Shown piece by piece: positions 1 to 10,990 of a DNA stretch of 64,000 bases (its first letter is position 1; each line of letters begins with the position of its first letter). The notes under the pieces were generated by a model, which made no database searches, was not told where the DNA came from, and was given only the letters and a program-made list of their open reading frames with translations. The position numbers and the translations under genes are program-made. Source of the DNA: Zeus faber (Eukaryota; Chordata; Actinopteri; Zeiformes; Zeidae); contig OY482848.1 of assembly GCA_960531495.1 (NCBI GenBank), positions 29,490,708 to 29,554,707 on the forward strand, read 5' to 3'.

Positions 1-769
1 GTCTCAGGAGTGGTGGATGATAGTGCTCTGTTTATTGCCTGCAATAATGTGGCACAAAACATGAAGAATGGCCAATCACTCCATTTTCATCAGGACAATT
101 ACAGCCTCCAACAGCAAGCAGTCATTGCGCAACTGTTAATAATACAGTGTGAGTATGTATTTGCAAGTCTATATCTAACATTTGAATATAGCTGGATCGT
201 ATACTGGTTTACATTTTTTCTTGGATAAATAAAGGACATGTATATATATAAAAAAGATCAAATAAAATAAACAACAATAATTAAGCAGAAAAATATACAT
301 TGGCAATACTACTGAATTTGAAAAAGCTACTATAATCCATTTTATATATTATTTATTATTATTTATATAACACAAACACAAACATCGTGCTTCGATGCAT
401 TCTGCTGGACAAAAATGGAACTGCATCACTCCGTTCCTTATTAAGCAGCCCACTCACTATAAGTGCATCATTTCAAATAACTACAATATAAGAAACATTC
501 ATGTATCAATAGAAACATTTACATGCAATAATGCGGCACAAAACATGATGAATCAATGGGCAATCTCTCTAGATGTGAATATATGTGCTTTTAACAACTT
601 TTATGACCAATTCATCCAAGACCATTCAATCACGCAACTTACCACAGCAAGCAGTCATTGCGCAACTGTGGGTATCCTAGAATTCCACTGCAATATTGAC
701 ACAAATGAAATTACCTCCACAGGGTGGCACTGTCCACATTTATTCAGGAATTTAACCAAGACATTAACA
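1..769 (-). repeat. 3' LTR (minus sense), truncated by window start
   Basis: Base 1 aligns with 4959 of the other LTR, so about 42 bases lie outside the window. The two copies share long near-identical runs, for example the stretch around 361-520 against 5290-5450 and around 590-769 against 5690-5886. This copy lacks about 160 bases present at roughly 5520-5690 in the partner. Immediately to its right on the plus strand is an A/T-only run that reads as a polypurine-like tract on the minus strand, but the same run is also the poly(A) tail of the neighbouring retroposon. Confidence 0.75.
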
Positions 770-770
770 G

Positions 771-1440
771 TTTTTTGTTTTTTTTTAACCTGTGCTGTCA
801 GCATGCTGTGCATACAACACAGAGTATTTGTGCCATTGCATCCAGGACAGAGTTAGTCTGCAAGAGGAGTTCAAGTTCTTAATCGGCAATGCAACTCTTT
901 ATTAATTCTTAAATCATCAAGAACTGCTGCAATAACTCTGTCCTGTGGACAACCTGTAGAATGACAAGAGCACAGCTTTTGGTTATGGAGAACCACCACC
1001 AACCCCCCTCTTTGGAGAACTATTTATCATGTTTGGGTCTATAAACAACTGATCACTAGTCCAAGGCCACAGGCACCAGGCACGGAGCGCAAGCCTGGAT
1101 CCCGGCCCCACGGTGACGAAAGACACCCCGCCAATCGGCCCCACCGCACCTGACCAGACGCCCCACCTGCGTGCGCGCCGAGTGCCCATACACGTAGCAG
1201 AGTGTGCTCAGAGCGGGGCACCTGGATGTTACCCCCCTCCGCGGATGCCAGCAGGCCTCCACCAGCCCCAGCACCCGGGGCGCCCGCTGCAGAGAAGCCA
1301 CGCAGCAGGAGTTTAAAGGCCGACAACTGCCCCCCACACCCCAACACACACCCACAACATATTTACAATTACACACACCCCCCTTTAATTCTGCTAAATT
1401 GGGGCAACATAATGTACAAACATATGAAAAAACAACCATA
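771..1440 (-). mobile_element. Poly(A)-tailed retroposon copy 1 with GC-rich 5' part
   Basis: A T-rich run at 771-787 (poly(A) on the minus strand) is followed by sequence that recurs at 18,889-19,170 and, in opposite orientation, at 29,270-29,450. Beyond it lies a C-rich, very GC-rich block (about 1080-1320) that has a counterpart at about 19,700-19,920 (shared blocks such as GGATCCCG...CCCCACGG and GACCAGAC.CCCCACC). Tail at one end and GC-rich block at the other suggest a non-LTR retroposon with a GC-rich 5' region and internal deletion. The open frames across the GC-rich block have no recognisable domain and are treated as compositional. Confidence 0.55.
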
Positions 1441-1769
1441 AAGAGAAAGATAGGAAAATTAAATCCCTCTTAGTGTATCCTATAGATCATCACTTGTTAT
1501 GTCCGTTTGAAAACTCTCCCCTAAAAACTGTGTAAAAGATTTGGGATGGCCAATACACAAATGAAACACAGACCAAAGAGATGCTGTGTACACTCCAACA
1601 AACTAAAGCTCCACTATATACTGAATCTATACTGCAAAAGTACTCTTAACAAAATAAAGTATGTAACTGACTGTAGATGAAGCATCACCCACAGCTTGAT
1701 TGTTAATCTCATCAAGGAGCCTTTAACCTTTATTATGCAGGATTGATGGCTCTAACAACATGTGATGAA

Positions 1770-1935
1770 GAAGAAGAACAATCTTTAATCTTTGTGACCG
1801 GTTAAATGAGGCCTCTGGATTTAACCTATCCTGGCTTGTCCTTCCTCCAGGGGCACAGCCAGGAGCAGTGGGCCTGGTCATGAGTGTCCATCGCTGGTCA
1901 GACGATGATGTGTGCATGTGTGTACAAACTACAGG
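1770..1935 (-). repeat. tRNA-derived SINE, 3' fragment
   Basis: This stretch matches the 3' half of the SINE at 55,345-55,728: the same order of blocks (TTTAACC.ATCCTGGC.TGTCCTTCCTC, CACAGCCAGGAGCAGT, GTGTCCAT.GCTGGTCAGA, GATGTGTGCATG). The tRNA-like head is missing, so it is a truncated copy. Confidence 0.6.
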
Positions 1936-2237
1936 GCTTAGTATGTGAATGTCCAACCATCTGAACAGACTCAGAAGGGAGCGACTCAGGCAGGGGTAAG
2001 TCATGTCCATCCACAGAGGTGTGTCCATCACAGTCCTGTGCCTCATCAAGCATCACAGCTTCACCATGCCACTTCCACATGTAGCAGCACTGCACTCCGA
2101 GCGTGCGGAACCCTGTATCTCCTCTTTTCGCAGAGGCAGGAAACTGACAGTCAACAGGAGATTCTGATGAACAACTTTCTCCTTAGCTGAAAGTGGATCT
2201 CTGATTCTGTACACATTTATTGCAGATTTGACTGACA

Positions 2238-3755
2238 TCACTTCATAAGGAGTGGACTCCCATTCATCTGCAACCTTCTTTTTGCCTCTTTCTCCAAGGT
2301 TGGCATGAAGAAGCCTGTCACCAATGGATAAGGGAGAAGGTGTGTGTGGGTGCGGTTGTAGGTGTTGGCATGAGGCGCTTGCTCACATTGACTATGCCGT
2401 CGGGCAATTTGAGCGGCATTCAAGTCATGTTTCAGGTGACACACAAACTCCGGGTGCCACACTTTCATTGGAAAGGGCATGCTGAAACATGACATCAATG
2501 GGTAGTCGAGGGATCCTACCAAACATGAGGTAAAAAGGTGCAAGCCTGTCGTCTCATGTTCTCTACAATTGTAACAGAAAGTCAAGGTCTGTAACATGTT
2601 TGGCCACTTAGCTTTGGACCGAGGAGGAAGGACTCTGATCATATTACCTAAGGACCTGTTACACATCTCTGCAATGCCGTTACCCATCGGGTGATATCGG
2701 GTTGTGTGCAACTTCTGCACTCCACCGGTCTCCAAGAGTTCCTTGATGAGTGGGCTCTCGAAATTGGGCCCTTGATCTGAGTATATACGCTTGGGGAACC
2801 CGTAGACACAGAAGTCATTCCAAAGGCGACGAGCAACTTGCTTTGCAGACTGATTCTTTCAAGGGAAGAATTTTTGCCATTTTTGGAAAAATGATTGGTC
2901 ACGACTAAAACCTCCACGAATCTCTTGTCACTCTGCTCAGCGGACCAGAAATCAAAGCAAACCAATTCCATTGGTTCTGTAGTGTGAATGCTTTCCATTG
3001 GGGCATGAGCATGACGTTCAGGTGTCTTCCCCACAATGCAGCGGTGACAGTTCCTTACATGGTTCACAATGTCTCGCTCCATCCCATTCCAGAACAATCT
3101 CTGCTTTGCCAAGGAAAGAGTGCAGGTACGACCCTGATGACCTTCTATGTCATGGAGACCACGAAGAACCTGCTGCTTCAGGGAGCCAGGAACAATGAGA
3201 TGGAAGATTTTCTTGATCATGAGATGATCTCTCTTCTCCTTATACAGCAGGCCATGGTGGATAGAGAACTTGTTCCAATGTTTAAGGAGTTTCACCACAC
3301 ATCGAGGTTCAGTCATACCCGCGTTCGTGGTGCAAGCGACATAGTTGAGGTCAAAGCTGGCTAAGCTTGGCTACCCAACGCTGCTCACACGCATCAAGTC
3401 TGGGCCTCATCAGTATGTATGTCAGCGGGTTGTTGTCTGTCCAAGCGGTAAAGTGGCGACCTTTCAGCCAGTGGCTCAATTTTTCACAAACCGCCCACTT
3501 GAGTGCAAGGAATTCTAACCGATGTACTGGGTAGTTCATCTGGGAACGGGAGATGGTTCGACTGGCAAATGCTACCAGCCTAGCTACCTTCTCGCCTGGT
3601 GGTATTTGAGAAAGTACTGCCCCGAGATCATAAAATGAGCATCTACCGCCAGAATGAATGGTGCATTGAAGTCTGGATGAGCCAGTGTGACACTTGTTGT
3701 CAGGCCATGCCTCAGTGTCTCAAATGCTTCCTTGCATTCTTTGGTCCAATCAAAA
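2238..3755 (-). pseudogene. Ty3/gypsy pol remnant: RT-RNase H junction, RNase H, integrase
   Basis: Read on the minus strand from 3755. First comes an RT-to-RNase H connection peptide (motif FDWTKECKEAFETL followed by PDF..PFIL..DA, about 3755-3610). Next is the RNase H core (3539-3351, with the D.NPLTYIL motif). Then comes integrase: the HHCC-type zinc finger region (H.IEGHQGRT then C.RC, about 3170-3030), the first catalytic Asp in CFDFW, and the late catalytic region (HP.GNG.AE, about 2700-2640). The frame is broken at least twice, between 3351 and 3316 and between 2735 and 2648, and there are stops. It is a non-functional polyprotein fragment of the element bounded by the LTRs at 1 and 4917. 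Confidence 0.8.
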
Positions 3756-4019
3756 GGGGAGCGCTTAGCACATTTGTTAGCGCTGTTTTATTTTTAGGTT
3801 TTCAAACTTTCCGATCTTTGTTTTGTGCATTTGGATCGACTGTGAGCTTGAACAGAGAGTTTGCCTTAGCTGAGCAGCCTTCGATTTTTCCAGATGCGTG
3901 TTCCTTTGTATTTTATTTTTTTTGATGACAGGATGAAGTCTGTGAGGTTGGTGATTGGCAGATTTTCAATTTCAGATTTTCCGAGACTCATAATTGATAG
4001 GCTCTACATTTTGTTGTGT
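3756..4019. other. AT-rich stretch, no gene seen
   Basis: This lies between the pol remnant and a dispersed repeat. I see no recognisable coding or RNA feature. It interrupts the retroelement and is probably part of the inserted repeat that follows. Confidence 0.4.
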
Positions 4020-4425
4020 TGTCTGTATTTTTAAACTCCAAAATTATTCCACTTTTATAAAACATGCATATTCTTACTGTTAAATAAAAGCTTTTTTAAA
4101 AACAAAAATAGTTGTGTGTTGTTGACGCTGTTCAACACTGTTCATGATTGGCCCATTCAGCATTATGTTAAGTAGCTATGAGGCTTTGTTTGTCCAGCAA
4201 CTCCATTTGCATTCTGGGAGCTGGCTGAATAAAGCCAAGTGTGGGTAAAACTGTGGAGGTGATTATCTCAGAATCACAGTTTGCCACACCCTTGTCATTA
4301 ACAAGTCATAGCTTTAAAAATATTTGCTTGATTTGCACAAGTGACACCTTGTTTGGAAGCCGAAAGTCGAAAGTAGCCAAATGACCCTAAAGTATGCGGT
4401 GGGTCACAATTGTATTTGGGAAAGG
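4020..4425. repeat. Dispersed repeat R1, copy 1
   Basis: This recurs at 15,420-15,870. Shared landmarks in the same order are AATTATTCCACTTTTATAAA, TTAAATAAAAGCTTTTTT, GGGAGCTGGCTGAATAAAGC, CAAGTGTGGG, TTTGCCACACCCTTGTCAT, ATTTAAAAATATTT and GGTGGGTCACAATTGTA. The family is unknown. It sits inside the LTR element, so it inserted after that element. No coding frame is shared between the copies. Confidence 0.6.
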
Positions 4426-4654
4426 TTGGATGTGGAGGTTATAACCTTGGGACTACATGACTCAGTGGGATAACCTACGGTGATTTTGTCCCCACTGTTT
4501 ACAGAGACCCTCCCAGACTCCCCAACAGCATCAACATTTCCACCTTCATCAGGACTATCAGATGGATATGGTATAGGTGAAAAGCACACACCTTAGCCCC
4601 TACCAACAGTTACAGGAGTACCCATGACGTAAAACCCACTGCATTTGATTTCAT

Positions 4655-4737
4655 AGTGCTTGGTAGGTAAGGTAAGAAGGTAAGGCAAAAGGTAAAAAAG
4701 GTAAAAAGCTAAGGTAAAAAAAAGACAAAAAAAAATG
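4655..4737. repeat. GGTAA-type simple repeat
   Basis: A run built from GGTAAGGTAA and GGTAAAAAA units, grading into poly(A). It is low-complexity DNA with no further function visible. Confidence 0.7.
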
Positions 4738-4901
4738 GTGACTACTGTGCTGGAGAAAGTAGAATGCAATGCTTGTAGGCTACAATTACTATCTTTTTAC
4801 TGTTCTGTCGTGGCGTGGCAGGCTCATCCAAGTTGCTCCAAGATGATCTGAAGAGGCCGAGGAGGGCCCCAGTTCTCTGGTAATCATCTTGTTGATGATC
4901 C

Positions 4902-4916
4902 GGGTCACGGCACCAA
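4902..4916 (-). other. Retrotransposon primer-binding site
   Basis: The minus strand reads TTGGTGCCGTGACCC directly after the CA that ends the 5' LTR. Position next to the LTR and a TGG-like start are what is expected of a tRNA 3'-end complement. I cannot name the tRNA with certainty. Confidence 0.6.
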
Positions 4917-5886
4917 TGTGACCTATCTGTCCTGTCCCGTGGCAATCCATATGCTGGAGTCTCAGGAGTGGTCGATGATAGTGCTCTGTTTATTGCCTGC
5001 ACTTATGCGGCACAAAACATGAAGATATGTAAATCTCTCCATTTCATCAGGACAATTACAGCCTCCCACAGCAAGCAGTCATTGCGTAACTGTTAATAAT
5101 ACAGTGTGGCTATGTATTTGTAAGTCTATGTCTAACATTTGGATATAGCTGGATCGTATAGTGGTTTACATTTTTTTCTTGGTTAAAAGAAAATACATGT
5201 GTATATAAAAAAAAGATAATTTTAAATAAACTAAAGTAATTAAGCAGAAAAATATACATTGGCAATGCTACTGAATTAGAAGAAACTACAATCATCAGTT
5301 TTATATAATAATAACACAACACAAACATCGTGCTTCGATGCATTCTGCTGGACAAAACTGGAACTGCATCACTCCATTCCCTTATTAAGCAGCCCACTTA
5401 CTATAAGTGCATCATTTCAAATAACTGCAAATTAAGAAACATTCATACATCAATAGAAACGTTTACCTGCAATAATGCAGCACAAAACATGAAGAATGGT
5501 CAATCTCTCCATCTTTGTTAGGACTAATGCAGCCTCCCTACAAAGGGGGCATGAATTGCATCAGCTAGCCAAAACCCACATGTTAACATTAGGTTTCAAC
5601 ATTTGGTTATAAGAACACAATGCATTCATAAGACTTGCAACAGAGCCTACTAAACATGTGCTCAAGCAAAATCTACAAACTACATGTGAATATATGTGCT
5701 TTTAACAACATTTATAGTCAATATATCCAAGACCATTCAATCATGCGACTGACCACAGCAAGCAGTCATTGCGCAACTGTGGGTATCCTAGAATTCCATT
5801 GCAATATTGACACAAATGAAATTACCTGTACCACCACAGGGTGGCACTGTCCACATTTATGCAGGAATTTAACCAAGACATTAACA
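4917..5886 (-). repeat. 5' LTR (minus sense)
   Basis: This is the partner of 1-769. It begins TGTG and ends AACA on the plus strand, so both strands have TG...CA ends. It is about 970 bases long, and it contains a segment near 5520-5690 that the other LTR lacks. Confidence 0.75.
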
Positions 5887-6529
5887 GTGTTACACAGGCA
5901 TCTCTTTGGCCTTGCTGTTCAACTTTGATGTTTTTTATCTGGCTTTGTTGTGACTTTCTGTTGCTTGCTGTAGTGTATGTTTTCTACTGTGTGTTCTTTT
6001 GACAGTGAGGTGTATCTGGACCATGCCACACGGTAATTCAACAATTTAGGGTTAGGGTTTGATTTATTGATTGATTGATTGATTCGTAAATCAATAAGAA
6101 AAGCACAATCATATGCAGGTGCATCTTTGCCCCCTAGTGACATATACCCTTTATTGCATCTGGTCTTATTTTATGAAGTAAATTATAAAATCCTGATTTT
6201 AGGTTTAAATTCTCTTCCTTTCATTTTATGTCAATTAAACTATGTATCAGAAGTGTGTAGGCCTACATATCTCTTTGATCCATCCAAAGAACGAAAGGAC
6301 TGTCCAAAGAGTCAAATCAGCAACAGTCTTCCCCTGTGCCCCAAACGACCTAATCTGCATCCAGAATCTCATACTGGCATACTCTTGCCTTGCAAGTATG
6401 TGATGGCATGCAGTACAGTACGTCCAATATCATATATCAAATAGTATGTGCATATGTGCATCAAATAGTATGTAAACAGGAGGATATACTATGTCCTGTG
6501 AAATATTGCAGTATGCAAACACTGAATGT
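5887..6529. other. Intergenic, nothing recognised
   Basis: This flanks the LTR element. It contains a short GATT tandem run near 6065-6085. The open frame at 6079-6444 has no recognisable domain or splice context, and I do not call it a gene. Confidence 0.4.
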
Positions 6530-6563
6530 GTAGCAGCCTCACAATGCATTGTGAGGCTGCTAC
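6530..6563. repeat. 34-bp perfect palindrome
   Basis: The left half is GTAGCAGCCTCACAATG and the right half is its exact reverse complement with no spacer. It could form a cruciform, or it may be the fused inverted ends of a deleted MITE. No gene adjoins it. Confidence 0.9.
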
Positions 6564-6836
6564 TTTGCTAACAAAAAAAAATGGTGGAGGGTGGTTCAGT
6601 CCAAAGGTGGAAATGGAATGTTTGAAAAGCCATTCTTTCTGTGTTCTCATTTACACACTCAAGCACGATGGATGATAGTGCACCAGCATAATATGCAGCA
6701 GTTAGGGACACTTGGTGGCAGGCTGAGGGTGGAGGGCATATGAATACTACCACCAATAGAGATATAAAAGAAGAATGCTTCCTTACACTGTCTGATTGCA
6801 AAATTTGTAATTGGAAAACCTTTGGGTCTGAGACCA

Positions 6837-8515
6837 TCAGCAGGGCATGGGGTTACGCATGGTAAACTTTCTCTTACAACTCTCAGATACCTCACAGCCA
6901 TCAACATCAATGTCCGTCAAGCCACAGCCCTTCAGCAGCTGCTCAGGGTTCCTAGCTGACTGTGGAGATGCAGTAGGTAAGCCGGAGACGTCAAATTCAC
7001 ATCTGCATAGCCCCTGAGGGATTGGCAAATCCTCCACAGCCAGGCAGGGGAAAACATTGGCTATCTTCTCATTTCGGTGCAGTCTTATCTTTCTGTGTTG
7101 GGTTCAACACCTTGACAGTTATCCGGCACTCCCGCCACATGGGCATCACAACACGTCCCACCAGAATGTTTTTGGGTGTCAAACGTACACCACAACGGGT
7201 CTCCCTGGCGAGATAGGGGCCCCGCTCCGTACTCGTTGCTGTGGAACGATAGTGACAGCCTGTCTCAGTCGCACAGTCCCCACAACAGCCGTTTTCACAC
7301 CGGAGGATGTTTTTTATAGTTCTAAGAACTTTTGGAGGGACCCTCACCTTTATTTGTGCCAGCACTACAGGAACTAGAAATGATTGTAGTTCTTCGAATG
7401 CTGTTTTGAGGGACTTTTTTAGCTTCTTACTCCAGGGCAGAGACTAATCGGCATGAGAGGAACCTGCAACCAGCATATTTAAAAACCTGTGTAAAGCTTT
7501 ATTTACAGACAATTTATTTCCAAAATATTTTAACACTTGCCCCTCCACCCTGACTTTGCCGGTTCCAGGGGCCGCTGACTATTTGCTGCAAGGCGTCTTC
7601 CTTGTCCACCTCCCTCACCCTGCCTCACTAAGGACATTCCGCTTTGAGTAACATTGCTGTGGGTACGGACCAGCCCATATACAACCGGCGGCAATAAAAA
7701 TAAAAACATTTTAAAGTAGTATTTTATTGTATATGTATTTATTACATTTATTTTATTTTCCAACATTAATTGAATGAAAAAAAAAATCCATACGGTTTGT
7801 CAGAAGGCAAGCCCTTGCCTTACTAAAGTCGGGTCAAACTGATTAGCTTAAATGAGTGAACGTTTACCGAGAAATACAATACAGAACACAGAACTTGTGC
7901 TGAAACCCTATCGGCTTGCGTCACTTCAGAGTTGCTACTGGCATACAACCAGAAAAAAAGCCCTTGAAGGTATGTAGTTCTTGGGGGACCTCCCCAGTTC
8001 CTTGTCCCCTTCAGGGTGTCCCCAGAACTGTTTGGTCCGAAAACACCTATTGGCAGTTGTGGACCTGACCACCGGGAAATAAAGCTCAGCAACTGAGAGT
8101 GGAGAGTTCACCGACACAATTGTGGGTTGGGAGGCCAAAGGGCATTCGTTTCTGAGGTGTCCAGGTTTATGACAGTGTTGACAAAGCCTGTAAAGCCTGC
8201 AGTATGAATGATTCGTGTGGTTACCATCACCACACACTGTACATGGGAGACTGGACTGGACACGGGTGTGTTGAGGCATGCCAGAATAGCTTCTGGACCG
8301 GCGGGAATAGTTCTCGGGCTGGTGATGTACCAAGCCTAAGCTAGTAAGTGACACAGTGCAAGGAAGGCATCCTGCTGGAAGTTCGCACCAGCAGCAGGTG
8401 CACTAGGCATAGGGAGAAGTGACTGAATGGCCAACACGAGGGGTTGCTGAGGCTGACTGGGTACTGATGCACAGGAAGTGGCAGGCAGCACCACAACAGG
8501 AGGCTGGTGCTGCAT
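6837..8515 (-). pseudogene. LTR retrotransposon remnant: gag zinc knuckles and pre-RT region
   Basis: Read on the minus strand. A proline/glutamine-rich stretch (about 8515-8340) leads into two nucleocapsid-type zinc knuckles (about 8245-8140). The second fits CX2CX4HX4C exactly (CQHCHKPGHLRNEC). Further on (7365-6837) is a stretch resembling the protease-to-RT linker of fish LTR elements (VGRVVMPMW..CRITVKVLNP, then EDLPIPQGL, then NPEQLLKGCGL). The frames are separated by stops and about 400 bases of unrelated AT-rich DNA (7400-7800). No LTR is visible at either side. It may belong to the same family as the 1-5.9 kb element, whose gag is missing, but this is only inference. Confidence 0.65.
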
Positions 8516-8599
8516 GTAACAGAAAGGAAACAGACCGTTGATGTACCGTATTGACCCGAATATAATATACATTTTTTCCTGGAAATACATCTGAAAAGT

Positions 8600-9653
8600 T
8601 GTGTCGTGTTATATTCTAGGTCTAGACTTTTAAATGTCAATATACAGAAGAATAATTAAAAATAAAATGTGAGCCAGCCAGCCTGACCATTATTAGATCA
8701 GACAGGCTGCCCTGCTCATGTAGCTCTTCATCATGTCTTCCCACTCATTAATGGAGAATGTCTCAGATTGGTCACATCTGAAAAGAGGCCGGGGTCTGGA
8801 TTCTAGTGGGACTACAACTTTAAACTGTGTGGAATCAACAATCACATTCTATTTGTTTGGCTACTGGGACTGGGGACTGCTGGGGCAATGCCTGGTCTGT
8901 CTGCAGAGTTGGGTGGGGTCGATGTGCAATAGGTGTTGACTGGCAGTGGGACCCGACATACTCGACAACGACTCATCAGTCATACAATCATGGATAACCT
9001 TAACAGGACACACAGGCCTACCCCCCCCCCCCCCAAACCCAACTGACAAGATCTACTGTCCCCTTCCCACACCATAAGTTACATGATGCCAAGGGAAAGT
9101 GCTGGGAGCTGTGCTGAAAATATCCCCGCTAGACATGTCTCAACAATAATGACAGTGCAATCACAAAATGAAAGAGTTATTAAATCATGACATCAAAATA
9201 TCTATGGCTTCAAATTTCCCTTAACAAGATCACGGAAGGTAGAACTTTTCTGAAAACAGAACTCCCATTTTTTGCACACACAAATGAACAGGACAAGTCA
9301 CTCCTGAGAGTACCACAAGAAAACTTCTCCCAAAATGATGCCCCCCCCACACACATAACCGTTACTACTACTTAACACGTAGTATACTGTAACTAGCACA
9401 TGTAGCACTTTGTAATTGTAAAGCAATTGTAAAATAATCAAAATAAATTGACATACCTCTCATTGATTTAAAAGAAATATATAATAAAAAAAACTCGTAA
9501 ATAAATTACAACTAACATTAAACACCCAACGTTACAACAACAACAACAAGACATACAAAACATATAAGACACATTAAGGATGGATAAATGAATTAATTAT
9601 ATGGGTAAAAAAAACAACAGGGCCGATGAAGACGGACACGTACCTCTTTCCAT

Positions 9654-9654
<1 letters not shown>
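8600..9654. other. Intergenic, nothing recognised
   Basis: Mixed sequence with a poly(C) run near 9020-9034. Open frames here are short and show no domain, no splice context and no repeat match inside the window. Confidence 0.4.

Positions 9655-9708
<54 letters not shown>
9655..9708. repeat. (CA)n microsatellite
   Basis: About 27 uninterrupted CA units. Confidence 0.95.
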
Positions 9709-9709
<1 letters not shown>

Positions 9710-10061
9710 TCCAGGAAAGGAGCAAAGGGGGAGACCAACATTTAAGGGGCGACATGGACATGAAAAGGCATCACAAAAGGGGAGGAGCTACAATAAATGT
9801 TTCCTGATGAGAATACAATGAACAGGGTGTCCCATTGACTCACCTGAGTCAATGGGACTGTGTACTATTAAGGCTTAGTCCTCCCCACAGCCAGCCTGGG
9901 TTCAAATCTAGTCCAAGGCCCTTTGCTTCATGTTCTCTTGTCTCTGCACTGTCCTATCTAATAAAGTGAAAATGTTGCAAAAAAATTATCTTACAAGAAT
10001 TTGTAACATTATATGAACATAAAGAACAATGCTACATTCACACCTACAGAGATTGTCTCTC

Positions 10062-10672
10062 TTAAGCTGCTTTCATACATGCACTCCGGACAATGTCCGG
10101 AGTTGCCTTTTCACACATGTACTACACAACGCAAGATTTTCCGTGTCAGATGCGTTCAAACTACATGGAAATAATCCGTTTGGTTTAGACGAGGGGCGGA
10201 GCCTGGATAGGACATGACGCAATGACACTACAGAGTTTTACAGCACACCCAAGATGACCAACGAGGCTACAGACTTATCAATAGTTGGGCTTTCTTGCAT
10301 TGATGCTCCATGTATTTGGACGTGTCCGAAACATAAAAAAAAAAGTGGAAAGGAATAATAAAGAAAGCAGAAAGTACGCAGCAGCTACGCTCCGTGCACG
10401 AAGATGTGCATAAAGGTAAATAACTGATGCATGATAGAGACATCATCAACACACGACACGCCCAATCACTCGCTGTGAATGATCCGGATAATTACCTGCT
10501 CCGTTCACACATACTGTACAAATCAATCGGACATTACCCGGACTTTGTACCAAGATGTTGTCCGGGAAATGTCCAGATCAAATGACTGGGACATTTGCGT
10601 TCACACATACAGCTCATCTGGGTAATGTGCGGATAAATTCTGGTTTACAGTGCATGTGTGAAAGCAGCTTAA
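10062..10672. mobile_element. TTAA-flanked MITE, non-autonomous DNA transposon
   Basis: TTAA at 10,062-10,065 and again at 10,669-10,672 flank inverted ends GCTGCTTTCATACATGCACT (10,066-10,085) and its reverse complement (10,649-10,668). The ends match in 19 of 20 positions. The interior (about 600 bp) has subterminal inverted motifs built on CCGGACA.TGTCCGG and no transposase. A TTAA target duplication is known for piggyBac and Kolobok transposons. The ends do not start CCC as piggyBac usually does, so a Kolobok-like origin is a reasonable guess. Confidence 0.75.
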
Positions 10673-10990
10673 TATTATTTGGTAGCTTGTTCCATAGTTT
10701 GGGGGAATAGTTAAAAAAGCTGCATCTCCAGTCTTCTTCTGAGGGGGTTGTTGTACTTCTAACAGGCCAGCACACTCTGAAGGTTCGAGATGGAGCATAG
10801 AATATCAGTGATTCTGTAATGTAGGCTGGTCCGAAGCCATTTAGGGCTTTGTATACAGTACAATTAAGAGGACTATGACTGATGGCTCCTGAAGGCTCGT
10901 TAAAGCCCAGCCCTGATTGAATGTGACCTGCACCTGAGCAGAATCCCTCATGATACAAATCTATCTCAGTGTGTGGATTGCAAATCATGG
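10673..10990 (-). pseudogene. LINE (CR1/L2-like) reverse transcriptase C-terminal fragment
   Basis: The minus strand encodes the peptide pattern typical of the end of L2/CR1 ORF2 in fish: YKALNGFGPAYI, then Y.PSRT, then a basic stretch, then PKLWNKLPNNI. There is a frame change between 10,800 and 10,740. The MITE at 10,062-10,672 lies directly against its 3' side, so the LINE is probably cut by it. Confidence 0.65.

Larger units (their letters stand above)
1..5886 (-). mobile_element. Decayed LTR retrotransposon (Ty3/gypsy type), minus strand
   Basis: Two direct repeats (1-769, cut by the window start, and 4917-5886) bound an interior that holds RNase H and integrase remnants on the minus strand (2238-3755). 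The right repeat starts TG and ends CA on either strand. Just inside it lies a primer-binding-site-like sequence at 4902-4916 (minus-strand TTGGTGCCGTGACC), so the minus strand is the sense strand and 4917-5886 is the 5' LTR. Gag, protease and most of RT are missing. The 3755-4900 interval is filled by unrelated repeats, and the 770-2230 interval by a retroposon and a SINE fragment. The element is therefore dead and was used as a landing site by others. Family assignment rests on the pol order RNase H then integrase, normal for Ty3/gypsy. Confidence 0.75.

Noticed and set aside
983..1441. Several overlapping open frames of 65-127 codons on both strands in GC-rich DNA
   Set aside because: GC-rich low-stop sequence that belongs to a repeat also present at 19.4-19.9 kb; no domain, and frames differ between copies.
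8540..8640. Sequence resembling the end of a DNA transposon (CGTATTGACCCGAATATAATA)
   Set aside because: No matching opposite end was found in the window, so the element cannot be bounded.
9655..9708. CRISPR-like regular array
   Set aside because: Dinucleotide repeat. No direct repeat with unique spacers exists anywhere in the window, and the genome is eukaryotic.
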